NCBI GenBank assembly: GCA_002360455.1
Contig: DEQQ01000090.1
Coordinates: forward strand, 16,907 to 80,906
Origin: Saprospiraceae bacterium UBA3362
GTDB taxonomy: Bacteria; Bacteroidota; Bacteroidia; Chitinophagales; Saprospiraceae
Direction: 5' to 3'
Length of the DNA stretch: 64,000 bases
Each line of letters opens with the position of its first letter. The first letter of the stretch is position 1. This document shows positions 46,394 through 56,101 of this stretch, one piece after another. A program made the translations under genes and the position numbers. The notes beneath the pieces were generated by a model that was not told where the DNA came from, did no database searches, and saw nothing but the letters and a program-made list of their open reading frames with translations.

Positions 46394-47791
46394 ATGCTTT
46401 TTAACTCCATTGAGTTCCTAATATTCTTCCCTACTGTTGTTCTTCTCTATTATTTATTACCCGGTAAATTTCGTTGGGCTTTTCTACTTTTTGCAAGCTG
46501 TTTGTTTTACATGTTCTTTATACCGCATTATATTTTCATTCTTTTTGTCACGATTATTATCGATTTCTACGCCGGCATTTGGATTGAGAAAAGCCAGGGT
46601 AAAAGGAGAAAAACCTATTTGATCCTTAGTATAGTAACTACATGTTTGGTCCTTTTCATTTTTAAATATTGGGATTTTTTTCATCTCAATATGCTTTCAT
46701 TATCTCAGATTTTAGGCTATCATTATCCATCCAAATGGTTCAAATTTATATTACCGATTGGACTTTCGTTTCATACATTTCAGAGCTTGGCCTATGTCAT
46801 TGAAGTTTATAGAGGAAGACAAACAGCGGAGAAACATTTTGGAATTTACAGTTTGTACGTAATGTTTTTTCCACAGCTTGTAACAGGGCCAATCGAACGA
46901 CCGGCCAATCTATTAACTCAATTGAGAGAATATAAAAGTTTTGAAATTAATAATATTATTAATGGATTGCGGCTCATCCTTTTTGGTTTGTTTTTTAAAA
47001 TGGTGATAGCAGACAATTTAGGAACAACTGTAGATTTGGTATTTCAAGATCCAAGCTCATATTCAAGCTTAAGTAAGTGGATTGGTGCATTCTTCTACTC
47101 GATCCAAATTTATGGCGATTTTTGCGGGTATTCTGCGATTGCTATTGGCTCTGCTTTGGTCATGGGTTATCGTTTGATAGACAATTTTAATACACCTTAT
47201 TTATCCTCTACTATTGCGGAATTCTGGAGCAGATGGCATATTTCTTTGTCAAATTGGTTTCGAGATTATGTTTATTTTCCGTTAGGAGGAAACAAGGTGA
47301 GTTATTTAAAATGGCTTAGAAACATCATTATAGTCTTTGGTGTAAGTGGCTTATGGCATGGAGCCAGCTGGAATTTTATTTTCTGGGGTTTGCTTCATGC
47401 ATTGGTGTATATCATTCAAAATGCAATTGAGAAGAGGTTTTCTATACCGAAATTTCAATTTTTTAAATATTCAAAAATAGCTTTCAATTTTTTCCTGGTG
47501 AGCTTAATTTGGATTCCATTCAGAGCTACCAATTTCAAAATATTGAAAGAATATTTTTTGGGCCTCTTTCATTCTTTACCCAATCAACAACCATTGGAAA
47601 TTCCTTCTCCTATTTGGTTATTAACCATTATTCCCTTTATTCTTGATCTTTGGCTCAAGGACTCTAGATTTGATCTTGGTATATCGAAAATTAATATTTA
47701 TGTCAGATGGATTTTATATTTTATCATGATCTTTTCCATTATAAGCTTTTCATCTGTAGAAAATTATCAATTCATTTATTTTCAATTTTAA
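46394..47791 (+). CDS. MBOAT family O-acyltransferase (AlgI/DltB-like)
   Basis: The 465-residue polytopic protein has the MBOAT core: PIGLSFHTFQSLAYV, MFFPQLVTGPIERP, IYGDFCGYSAIAIG, FWSRWHISLSNWFRDYVYFPLGG and the catalytic His322 in GLWHGASWNFIFWG. Such proteins move acyl groups across the membrane onto exopolysaccharides or wall polymers, working with an extracytoplasmic partner. The next gene, three bases downstream, is such a partner. The polymer modified is unknown. Confidence 0.93.
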   Translation: MLFNSIEFLIFFPTVVLLYYLLPGKFRWAFLLFASCLFYMFFIPHYIFILFVTIIIDFYAGIWIEKSQGKRRKTYLILSIVTTCLVLFIFKYWDFFHLNMLSLSQILGYHYPSKWFKFILPIGLSFHTFQSLAYVIEVYRGRQTAEKHFGIYSLYVMFFPQLVTGPIERPANLLTQLREYKSFEINNIINGLRLILFGLFFKMVIADNLGTTVDLVFQDPSSYSSLSKWIGAFFYSIQIYGDFCGYSAIAIGSALVMGYRLIDNFNTPYLSSTIAEFWSRWHISLSNWFRDYVYFPLGGNKVSYLKWLRNIIIVFGVSGLWHGASWNFIFWGLLHALVYIIQNAIEKRFSIPKFQFFKYSKIAFNFFLVSLIWIPFRATNFKILKEYFLGLFHSLPNQQPLEIPSPIWLLTIIPFILDLWLKDSRFDLGISKINIYVRWILYFIMIFSIISFSSVENYQFIYFQF

Positions 47792-47794
47792 GCT

Positions 47795-49297
47795 ATGATG
47801 AATCAACTGATATTAAAATTGTTAACCCTTTTGAGTTCATTTTTTATAATGAACTTTGTATATAAGACTTTTTTCTATGATAAAGATATAATAAAACACT
47901 CAGATGTGTGGTCTAGATTCATGGATACCTTAAATACTAATCCTGAACTATTATATCTTGGGGAATCATCGAACACAACGTACAAAAATTCTGACTGGGA
48001 TCAGCGCTCAATAGCAGAGCTAAGCTCCATTTTTTTAAATAATATTAAAGCAACCCATTTTACCAAAGAAGCAAGCCATGCCGGAATTTATTTTGATCTT
48101 CTCAATTCAGTCCCGTCATCTTCTTCTCTAAAAACTGTGATTGTGACGCTCAACTTAAGATCGTTCAATTCAGGATGGATAAACTCAGATCTTGAAACTG
48201 CATTAAGAAAAAGTATAATTTTAGGAAAACCTTACCCAGCCCTTTGGAATCGATTTTTATTAGCGTTCAAAGCCTATCCCCATCCCCTCAATGAACTGAG
48301 GGAAAACAAAATAACTCAAGCAAATAAGATCCCTCTTGATATTTATGGTGACGGCACAGTCATGACAAGTATCGATGACTGGAATGCACAAATGGCAAAA
48401 CATGGAATATTAGAATCTGATGGAACTAAAAATGAAGCTCAAACAACTTTAGCTTGTCACTATATTAAGACTTATGCTTTCAAAATTGATACTAATACAA
48501 ATCCAAGGATCAAAGATGTAGACAAGATTGTCAGACTTTGCAAAAAAAGAAATTGGAATCTCATCTTAAACTTAATGGCTGAAAACATTGAAATGGCTGA
48601 TTCGCTTGTAGGTGCTCCATTGGTTCACATCATAAGAGAAAACGGAGAACTGCTCATGGAAAGATATCATAAAGAGAATGCAATCGTAGTAAACAATTTG
48701 GAGCTTGTTCCTGACAAAGAGTTTATCGATAGAGATTGGACCACAGAACATTATTCCCAACAAGGCAGATATCTTATTGCAGAAAATCTAGCAAAAAAAG
48801 GAATTCAACATTTCTACCCTTCCCAATTTATTGATACTCCAAAAATAATTATCCCGGCTCCAAAATCTATTTTCTATACTGATATGGAAAACCAAGGTGA
48901 CTTTGATTTTAACAAAAGCCTAAGCAAAGAACATTTCTTTTCTCCTAATCATGCATCCTGTATTAATTATAAAAATGAGTTCAGTGTTACGTTTGTTAAA
49001 CCAAAGAAGCTGCTCCCAGATAGAGCTAAAAATTTACTAATAAGTTATGCAATGTTTCAAGTAGATACCATTCATGATGCAAAACTGGTTATTGAGATTT
49101 TAGGTGATCGAATTCCTTTCCTCTGGAATGGTATCAAATTATCAGATCTGAATCCTGCCACAAACCAATGGGTAGATTTAAAATATAATTATACGTTGCC
49201 TGAAGCTTATGACAGCTCTGATGTTGTAAAAGTTTACTTCTTTAACAAATTTGAATCTACAGTTTGTATAGATAATTTCAAGGTGGAGTTTCAATAG
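47795..49297 (+). CDS. SGNH-like partner protein of the MBOAT acyltransferase
   Basis: The 500-residue protein has one N-terminal membrane anchor (about 6-24), then an extracytoplasmic SGNH-hydrolase-like domain: nucleophile region LLYLGESSN (Ser58), TLNLRSFNSGW, and a later Asp/His region DRDWTTEHYSQQGRY (Asp314, His319), which together resemble the catalytic triad of AlgJ/AlgX/DltD-type acyltransferases. A C-terminal beta-sandwich (about 360-500) could be a carbohydrate-binding module. It sits three bases after the MBOAT gene, so the pair probably transfers acyl groups to a surface glycan. The family match is by motif only. Confidence 0.72.
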   Translation: MMNQLILKLLTLLSSFFIMNFVYKTFFYDKDIIKHSDVWSRFMDTLNTNPELLYLGESSNTTYKNSDWDQRSIAELSSIFLNNIKATHFTKEASHAGIYFDLLNSVPSSSSLKTVIVTLNLRSFNSGWINSDLETALRKSIILGKPYPALWNRFLLAFKAYPHPLNELRENKITQANKIPLDIYGDGTVMTSIDDWNAQMAKHGILESDGTKNEAQTTLACHYIKTYAFKIDTNTNPRIKDVDKIVRLCKKRNWNLILNLMAENIEMADSLVGAPLVHIIRENGELLMERYHKENAIVVNNLELVPDKEFIDRDWTTEHYSQQGRYLIAENLAKKGIQHFYPSQFIDTPKIIIPAPKSIFYTDMENQGDFDFNKSLSKEHFFSPNHASCINYKNEFSVTFVKPKKLLPDRAKNLLISYAMFQVDTIHDAKLVIEILGDRIPFLWNGIKLSDLNPATNQWVDLKYNYTLPEAYDSSDVVKVYFFNKFESTVCIDNFKVEFQ

Positions 49298-49325
49298 TCC
49301 AATATTTGAATCCAAAAACTAAAAG

Positions 49326-50600
49326 TTAATTCATTTTAGTTATTAAAACTTTATCAATTCTTTGACCATCCTTATCCATGATTTCAAACTTTAAATTTTC
49401 ATAGTAAAATGTCTCTCCAACCACAGGAATGTCATTTTTTAGATGAATTAAAAAACCGGCTAAAGTAGCATATTTGCTCAATGCTTCTTCATCGATAGAT
49501 AATTCAAAATATCGTTTAAACTCATTTAAATTGTACAAACCATCGGCCAACCATGAATCCTCAGCCCGTTGCAATATGGAATATTCTGTTTGGTCTTGAG
49601 GAGTTGCATCTCCAACCAACGCATCCAACAAATCATCCATAGTAATAAATCCAACAGTATTACCAAACTCGTTCACTACAACCGCATAATGAATTTTTTC
49701 CTCTTTGAATCGCTCTAACACTTTGAAGGCAGTTGCATTCTCATTTATAAAAATGGCCTGTCTGACAAAATGCTTTAGATCAAAATCTGTTTCATTTGCA
49801 CCAAACAATTCTTTAATCAAAACAATTCCATCTATCTGATCTATATCTTTCTCCCTACATACAGGATAAGCAGAATGGGGTTCCTCGTTTATCGTCTTTT
49901 TGATAATTGACAATGTATCCATGACATCAAAATAAACAATGTCTGTACGATGTGTAAAAAGCGAACTCACATTACGGTCACCCAACTCAAATACTCTCTC
50001 TACTATATCCTGTTCTATTTCTTGAATCTCACCACCTTCGGTTCCCTCGGCAATAAGAGATTTAATTTCTTCTTCTGAAACTATGCTGTCTTGAGATTTT
50101 TTTATCCCAAATATTGTCGACAAAATTTGATTTGAAAAAGTCAATAATGCTACAAACGGAGAAGTTATTATCGATAACCACTTCATGGGTCTTGCCATGA
50201 CCATTGCAATGGGTTCTGGAAAAGTCATGCCCAATCTTTTGGGAAAAAGTTCGCCTAAAACTATGGATATATAAGTTATAAAAATAACGACCAAAGCAGT
50301 TGCTACTTGTTTGGAATAGGGCTCAAGAAAAGAAAAGCGGACCAAAAATTGTTGAACATTATTAGTCAAATTTTCTCCACTATATACTCCTAGTAATATT
50401 CCGATCAGAGTAATCCCAATTTGAACAGTACTCAATAATTTTGTAGGATTATCCGCCAATTCAATTGCTGTTTCAGCTCCTTTATGACCTCTTTTTCTTG
50501 CATTTTCAAGCTTAAATTTCCTTGCCGAAACAAGAGAAAGTTCGCTCATTGAAAATAATCCATTGAGAAGCACCAAAATAAAGATAATGATCAATTCCAT
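49326..50600 (-). CDS. CNNM/CorC-type hemolysin family membrane protein
   Basis: The 424-residue protein has a DUF21 (CNNM) membrane domain (about 1-190, four helices, with LSMSELSLVSARK-like FSMSELSLV and GELFPKRLG), a CBS pair (about 200-325) and a C-terminal CorC/HlyC domain (about 335-424). This is the CorB/CNNM family, linked to magnesium or cobalt efflux in characterised members; the name hemolysin is historical. Its stop faces the end of the SGNH-like gene 28 bases away. Confidence 0.93.
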   Translation of the reverse strand: MELIIIFILVLLNGLFSMSELSLVSARKFKLENARKRGHKGAETAIELADNPTKLLSTVQIGITLIGILLGVYSGENLTNNVQQFLVRFSFLEPYSKQVATALVVIFITYISIVLGELFPKRLGMTFPEPIAMVMARPMKWLSIITSPFVALLTFSNQILSTIFGIKKSQDSIVSEEEIKSLIAEGTEGGEIQEIEQDIVERVFELGDRNVSSLFTHRTDIVYFDVMDTLSIIKKTINEEPHSAYPVCREKDIDQIDGIVLIKELFGANETDFDLKHFVRQAIFINENATAFKVLERFKEEKIHYAVVVNEFGNTVGFITMDDLLDALVGDATPQDQTEYSILQRAEDSWLADGLYNLNEFKRYFELSIDEEALSKYATLAGFLIHLKNDIPVVGETFYYENLKFEIMDKDGQRIDKVLITKMN

Positions 50601-50646
50601 ATTCTAAAGAAACTAACTCAAAAGCCCTAAATTAGTTTAAAAATAA

Positions 50647-50676
50647 AAAGCCCAATAGGGAATACTATTGGGCTTT
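50647..50676 (-). terminator. Rho-independent terminator of the second CotH gene
   Basis: AAAGCCCAATAG (50647-50658) and CTATTGGGCTTT (50665-50676) form a perfect 12-bp stem with a six-base loop; on the minus strand it runs into TTTTTATTT. It lies just after the stop of the gene ending at 50695. Confidence 0.88.
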
Positions 50677-50694
50677 AAAAATAATTTACTCTGT

Positions 50695-53028
50695 TTAGTT
50701 TTTAATAATCTTATAGATTTGGTCTTTGATTTTTAATAAATAGACTCCTGAGTTATAAGCACTCATCGACAAACTTGCCTTGTCTACCAACTGGCCCTGA
50801 ACTAAAACTCTACCATAGCAATCCAAAAGTGTATACTTTTCGGAAGATGAATTTAAATTTTCAATATTTAGTTCATCTTGAACGGGATTTGGATAAACTC
50901 TTAACCAAACTTGAGAAGGATCCTTTACCCCTGAGATAGTATTAGATATATTATAGGTTGGAGGCTGGATTATAAATGGTCCTGTACCATTGGGAACTCT
51001 TGCATATCCCATATCTGTAGTTTGAGCAGGAAAAATTAATTCATCTACAGTATGAAGAAAAGAATCCAATAAATACAAATTCTCTCCGGCAGCAGACAAC
51101 TTGAAATTGGCATGATATCCTGCTTGTTTACCATCTTCATCAGCCCATACAATAAGGTAAGACAATGGCGGCATTATAGTGCCATCAGGAATTCTGTATT
51201 TATCCAAATTGTCTATATTGTCTGTCAAATACCAACCGCTAATATTTACTTCTTGGTTGGACTTATTGTAAAGCTCAATCCAATCATCATATTCTCCATC
51301 TTGATCTGCAACTGTTGTAGAGTTGGAAGCCATAATTTCATTTATTACTATATCAGAATTTCCTGAGCTATTGGGTGCCACTTGATAAATATAAACATCA
51401 TGCTCTGCGCCTTCAGGCATAAAACTTGAGGTAGATGCAGTATTGTTAGACATTGCTTCTATATAAAATCGAACTTGTGTTCCACCCATGAATGCAGGTA
51501 TTTGAGTAGAAAATATACCGTCATTGGCTGTTTCATCTCCATTCTCACCCTTATCATTCATAAGCAGTCTTTCAAATGCTCCATCAAACCCGATCCCATA
51601 ATAAAGTCTTGCCATTTTAACTCCATCTGCCGATGATATTTTTGCTTTTACCAATACGGATTGATTTTCTTTTGGACTTTTCTCTGCGACACCTTCTACA
51701 AAATAGTTTACTTCTGAAATTGCAGGTCCGGTTTGTTTGAACTCAGTATTTGTAAGATAAGTATTCACTCTATTGGCCCGATAGCTGAGAAGTGTTGCTT
51801 TTGCTGAAACAAATTGAGCATAAGTGTAGGCTAAACTTGCTCTTTTTGTATCAACCCTAACCGAAGAATCCACTAAAGTATAAAATTTATTAATTCTATC
51901 TTCAAAGTTTACTTGATCAAAATATTCTTTCAGTAACACTTTTGCATGAGCTATGTATCGCTGCCTTAACTCGGGAACTTTTAGCAATCTTGAAGCCAAA
52001 GGAAACTTAGTATCAGATTCCTTTAAAAAAGGCGACCAAGTAGTCGTCATAGATCCCATACATGAATTTCCATCATATTCTATTGGAGTTAATCTTCCCG
52101 TTTCTTTGTCCCAATAAACATAATAGTCCATTCCTCCTTTATTGATATAGCTATCATCATCACCAAAAAGAATTTCTGTTGCAATAAACCAAAGGGCTCT
52201 ATCGACGTCCATGACTTTATGCAATGTATCATACATTTGATCTAAGGAGGGTGAATTTAATGCCTGTGTTGCAACCATTAGTTTGTACCAAGGATCAGAA
52301 ACTCCAGATTTTTTCAAAGTATAATTCGGTTTGTAGGTATTGGTATCCAAACCTAAAAAATTGAGTGAAGATGTTCCTGCCCCAAATCCTCCGCCGCCGG
52401 GTCCTCCTCCGGTAGTTGTCCTTTCTGCACGCCATCGAACTCCATCATTACTTAGAAACCATTCTTGGATAAACTCGCTATCCAATCCTTGAACCAAGGC
52501 ATAAGGTCCCCAAAATTCACCATTAATATAAAGTTGTGCAAAAGCACCCCTTGCTGCAGGGATGTGGGACTTAGAAAAACTCAAATAGGTAATCTCCCGA
52601 ATGGCAGAGGGATCTTCGAAAGTATTATTCAAGTTGAAAGTTTCATATCCTTGATGATCTTGCTTGGACTTGAATGCATTCATTGTGATGTTGAATGATT
52701 TTTTCTGACCTGTTACTCTTTGATAAGAAGTTTGGCCTTTGAATCTCACTCCAACACTATCATATTGCTTTCCATTAATAATTAATGTTGCAGGAATATC
52801 GGTTTTACTTTGATAATTATTAGTCAATAAAGTCCAATAATTTGGTTGAGAAAAAATGAGCTCAAATTTTTGTAATTCCGAGTCATTGAATACATTAGTG
52901 GATGCAACATTCCCATTTATCAATCGTTTGTGATCGGGAGAAAAGTGCATAAAATAAGGTAAATTTTGAGCCCTCAAAAAAAAGACCGACGAAGAAATCA
53001 AGATTACCAGTGTAAATGTTTTTTTCAT
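50695..53028 (-). CDS. CotH kinase family protein with lamin-tail domain and T9SS sorting domain
   Basis: The 777-residue protein has a signal peptide (ending FLRAQ), a CotH domain (about 45-410: GVRFKGQTSYQ, KSFNITMN, LYINGEFWGPYALVQ, DYYVYWDKETGRL, PIEYDGNSCMG), a beta-sandwich (about 440-550), a lamin-tail domain (about 560-690, IVINEIMASNS, YDDWIELYNKS, GWYLTDN) and a type A sorting domain (about 705-777, VYPNPVQDELNI). Lamin-tail domains often bind polymers or nucleic acids, but here they commonly accompany CotH. The Gly-rich insert GGGPGGGGFGAG (about 205) is a low-complexity loop. Substrate unknown. Confidence 0.92.
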   Translation of the reverse strand: MKKTFTLVILISSSVFFLRAQNLPYFMHFSPDHKRLINGNVASTNVFNDSELQKFELIFSQPNYWTLLTNNYQSKTDIPATLIINGKQYDSVGVRFKGQTSYQRVTGQKKSFNITMNAFKSKQDHQGYETFNLNNTFEDPSAIREITYLSFSKSHIPAARGAFAQLYINGEFWGPYALVQGLDSEFIQEWFLSNDGVRWRAERTTTGGGPGGGGFGAGTSSLNFLGLDTNTYKPNYTLKKSGVSDPWYKLMVATQALNSPSLDQMYDTLHKVMDVDRALWFIATEILFGDDDSYINKGGMDYYVYWDKETGRLTPIEYDGNSCMGSMTTTWSPFLKESDTKFPLASRLLKVPELRQRYIAHAKVLLKEYFDQVNFEDRINKFYTLVDSSVRVDTKRASLAYTYAQFVSAKATLLSYRANRVNTYLTNTEFKQTGPAISEVNYFVEGVAEKSPKENQSVLVKAKISSADGVKMARLYYGIGFDGAFERLLMNDKGENGDETANDGIFSTQIPAFMGGTQVRFYIEAMSNNTASTSSFMPEGAEHDVYIYQVAPNSSGNSDIVINEIMASNSTTVADQDGEYDDWIELYNKSNQEVNISGWYLTDNIDNLDKYRIPDGTIMPPLSYLIVWADEDGKQAGYHANFKLSAAGENLYLLDSFLHTVDELIFPAQTTDMGYARVPNGTGPFIIQPPTYNISNTISGVKDPSQVWLRVYPNPVQDELNIENLNSSSEKYTLLDCYGRVLVQGQLVDKASLSMSAYNSGVYLLKIKDQIYKIIKN

Positions 53029-53055
53029 TGTAAATATTTTGAATACTAAAATTCT

Positions 53056-55533
53056 TTATCTCAACAAAGTGACTTCTCCACTATGATGTTCTTTATATCC
53101 ATCATAATATTTAACTTCTGCTTTCCAAACAAAAACAGATGGATTCATAGCCTTCCCTTTGAAGCTTCCATCCCAGCCATTGGTGCTGGTGTTCGGTTTT
53201 AAGTTTTCTCCTTTATATATTAATTCTCCCCATCTGGTATAGATTTCCAATAACGGGATAGATTGCAATTGTTTATTTCCAAATAAAATAAATCTGTCAT
53301 TTAATCCATCGGCATTAGGACTGAACACATTCGGAGCCCATACAGCTCTTTCAATATTCACCTTGATGTAAACTGTAAAACTGTCCGGACAATGATCCTT
53401 AGATGAGCTTATAAGTTTATATTGAATGTCTTTGAGTGGCTTTGAAACAGGGTTGATACAAGTGTCGCATGACAAATAATCTGCCGGGGTCCACACAACG
53501 GATTCTATTGTTCCGTAATAATTCACATCCAAATAAATTGAATCTCCCAACTCAATTTCATAGAAATTTTTTCCTCCTAAAAAATTGTGTTCAGGGTCTT
53601 TTAATTCTACAGTTTTTGCCCATATACATCCCAATGAATCTTTAACTTGAATAGTATAAAAACCTGCTGTCAAGGAATCTAAAAGTACTGTGCTGTTGTA
53701 TGGCTTATTATTTACTGAATACAGATAAGGTGGAATTCCTCCGCTTGGCGTAAGGACTGAAATTCGTCCACTGTTCGAAACCTCACAAATGGGGTTAACG
53801 ACCATGAGATCTGATAAAATTGGAGGAGGCTCCTTGAGTTCAAATTGTAATATTTCAGAACAAGAACTGGCATCAGTGATGATTACCGAATACGTCCCTG
53901 CTTTTAGCTTATTGAGATCTTCGGAGATAGATCCATTATCCCAGCTATAGTTGTATCTTGGAGTACCTCCCGAAGTAGTTAAATCTATTTTTCCATTGGC
54001 CTCACCATTGCATCTGATCTGGTAAATCCCGAATTGATCAATATTGCCAAAAACTCTTAAAGGAGTAGGTTCGTCAATGACAAAAGTGCTTATCCTTTGG
54101 TTTCCAAAAACATCTCGTACAGTCAATATATAAGACCCTGCTTTCAAATTGTTAATTGAAGTTGGGATATTTAAACCGGAAATTGTTCCAGTAATTAATA
54201 CTGTGGGCTGACCAATTTGTTGGATTTGATAAGTAAAAGAAGGAGTGCCTTGACTAACAAAAAAAGTAATTTGTCCTGTAGAATCTCCATAACATTTTAC
54301 AGAGCGGGTAACAGCGTTGGTTGTGATATTGCACTGGATAGTGGACAGTGTGAGATTGATAATACTGTCGCATCCATATTGGGTCGTTAACTGTTGTTGA
54401 TAAATTCCGGCTTTGGTATAAGTGCTTGCTCCCAGCTGAATAGAATCTCCTTCACAAAATTGAAAACTAAAATCTTGCGAAGAATTTTGACTTATGACAA
54501 TTTGAATTTCGACCAAACTGTCACAACCATGAATCGTCTTTTGGATTTGTTGATAGAATCCTTCTTTCGTATAAGTTTCATTTCCAATTTTGATTTGCCT
54601 ACCATTGCAAATATGAAAAGTATCTCTGCTGTATCCTGTTGGATAATTTGAAAGTGATAAAGTCACAATGCTATCACATCCATTTTGATCCAACAAGGTT
54701 CTACTGTATGTTCCTGTATCACAAATTAGCGTATCCTTGAACATAAAACAATCTTCTTTACAAATGACTTGTTGTGTGGAAGTTCTTTTACTTGGTAAAA
54801 CTTTGATTAATCTACACACCGGAGGAGCATCATCGCACACATTTGCTGCCTGTACACAAATTGTAAAATCTTTGGTTGGGTTTTGCATAGTATATTCTTG
54901 CTTAGTGCTCACCTGTGAACCATCAATGGTCCACCTGTAAAAAATTGCAGCAATAACGGTGTCGGCCTTGAAGCTTGCAGGCTTCCCTTCACAAACTTGA
55001 CCCGGACCTCTTATCACACCACTGCTATCAATAGGCCAAATTTTTGTACTTCCTTTGGTAACCTTGATCCTGTACTTACAGACATCCCCTCTGTTGCCGT
55101 CCATTACAAAATAATAATATTGCCCAATGACTAACTTTTTTTTCATCGTTAAAACAGTGGTGCTGTTCTCCAATGCATCTCCATTACAATTTGAAATCAA
55201 ACTGTAATTTACACAATCCGGAGATTCATAAATTCCGACTTCCAATCCATTTCCATCCTTACAATCAAAAACATACAATTCCATGACCAAATCTTCAGAG
55301 CCTGCCATAAATGCAATCCATTGTGCATTGTGTTTTACTGTAGTACAAAAACCCGGAGGCAGTTGCCCAGTTCCCGGGTTTCCATTCATTCCCGTAAATC
55401 CGTCAATATCACAAATAAGGCAGGCTTCTAAGCATGTGGGAGTCATTGATGCGGGTGTACCGCAAATCATGGGCTGGGCTTCTATTTGGCCAAAGATTGA
55501 TACAAGTAAAATTAAACAGAATATGTTTTTCAT
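53056..55533 (-). CDS. Large surface protein with GCDS-repeats, SprB-like repeats and type B (gliding) C-terminal domain
   Basis: The 825-residue protein has a signal peptide (ending IEAQ), an N-terminal Cys-rich domain (about 20-165), a PKD-like segment (about 175-240), three or four repeats of about 45 residues with the pattern C-x-G-x-x...Y-x-x-G-x-Y...GCDSI (about 250-395), three SprB-like repeats (about 405-640), and a C-terminal CHU_C/type B T9SS domain (about 730-825: FSPNADGLND, YTRWGELIY). Type B cargo is exported by T9SS and associated with SprF partners; none is nearby. Adhesion or matrix function is inference. Confidence 0.88.
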   Translation of the reverse strand: MKNIFCLILLVSIFGQIEAQPMICGTPASMTPTCLEACLICDIDGFTGMNGNPGTGQLPPGFCTTVKHNAQWIAFMAGSEDLVMELYVFDCKDGNGLEVGIYESPDCVNYSLISNCNGDALENSTTVLTMKKKLVIGQYYYFVMDGNRGDVCKYRIKVTKGSTKIWPIDSSGVIRGPGQVCEGKPASFKADTVIAAIFYRWTIDGSQVSTKQEYTMQNPTKDFTICVQAANVCDDAPPVCRLIKVLPSKRTSTQQVICKEDCFMFKDTLICDTGTYSRTLLDQNGCDSIVTLSLSNYPTGYSRDTFHICNGRQIKIGNETYTKEGFYQQIQKTIHGCDSLVEIQIVISQNSSQDFSFQFCEGDSIQLGASTYTKAGIYQQQLTTQYGCDSIINLTLSTIQCNITTNAVTRSVKCYGDSTGQITFFVSQGTPSFTYQIQQIGQPTVLITGTISGLNIPTSINNLKAGSYILTVRDVFGNQRISTFVIDEPTPLRVFGNIDQFGIYQIRCNGEANGKIDLTTSGGTPRYNYSWDNGSISEDLNKLKAGTYSVIITDASSCSEILQFELKEPPPILSDLMVVNPICEVSNSGRISVLTPSGGIPPYLYSVNNKPYNSTVLLDSLTAGFYTIQVKDSLGCIWAKTVELKDPEHNFLGGKNFYEIELGDSIYLDVNYYGTIESVVWTPADYLSCDTCINPVSKPLKDIQYKLISSSKDHCPDSFTVYIKVNIERAVWAPNVFSPNADGLNDRFILFGNKQLQSIPLLEIYTRWGELIYKGENLKPNTSTNGWDGSFKGKAMNPSVFVWKAEVKYYDGYKEHHSGEVTLLR

Positions 55534-55673
55534 AAAAATTCAAATCTTAATAACTAGAGTTGATAAAAAATCAAATCATCGGGTTTAATTCTTCAATCTG
55601 TAAACCAAAGCATCAAAATTAACTCATCTCCCTGCCCTTTAGGAAAATAAAACCCAAAATCAAACGAAAGATC

Positions 55674-56084
55674 TTAACTGTATACTCTAAGTGTTTTGCC
55701 GTCAGCGCTAAGTTCAGTATTGTAGATGGTCAATCCTTTGCTCCCATTTTTATTCAAGCCTTTTCCGGCAAGATCGAACTCAGCGCCATGGGCTGTACAA
55801 GCGTAAATATTATTGACATTATCATAAATCACTTCTTTACGCTGTTCATGAGAACAGACTATGGTGCAGGCAACGTATTTTCCATCGATAGTTCTTGCAA
55901 CAACACAATTATTAGTTACAATATATTCTCCGTTGGTTTTTAGCTTGAGATTGGATGCGCTGTCCAAATCCAAACTAAAGTCCACAGGACCTATGATCTC
56001 CTTTGTACAAGATTGAAAACAACTTGTGGTCACCACAAATGCTGCTCCTATTCCTAAACTCTTTAAAAATTCTTTTCTTGTCAT
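55674..56084 (-). CDS. Rieske 2Fe-2S lipoprotein-like protein
   Basis: The 136-residue protein carries an export signal (RKEFLKSLGIGAAFVVTTSC, with Cys22 or Cys26 as possible lipid anchors) and a Rieske domain with the cluster ligands C-S-H (about 79-81) and C-T-A-H (about 98-101), spaced C-x-H-x16-C-x2-H. Rieske proteins pass electrons at fairly high potential. It is not next to cytochrome b or an oxygenase subunit; instead it ends a five-gene operon (58805 down to 55674). A role in periplasmic electron transfer is inferred. Confidence 0.87.
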   Translation of the reverse strand: MTRKEFLKSLGIGAAFVVTTSCFQSCTKEIIGPVDFSLDLDSASNLKLKTNGEYIVTNNCVVARTIDGKYVACTIVCSHEQRKEVIYDNVNNIYACTAHGAEFDLAGKGLNKNGSKGLTIYNTELSADGKTLRVYS

Positions 56085-56101
56085 ATCTCTAAATTTTATG
56101 T

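Noticed and set aside
49317..49341. AT-only hairpin AACTAAAA/TTTTAGTT between convergent genes
   Set aside because: Weak stem without G-C pairs and it overlaps the end of the CNNM gene; not a convincing terminator.
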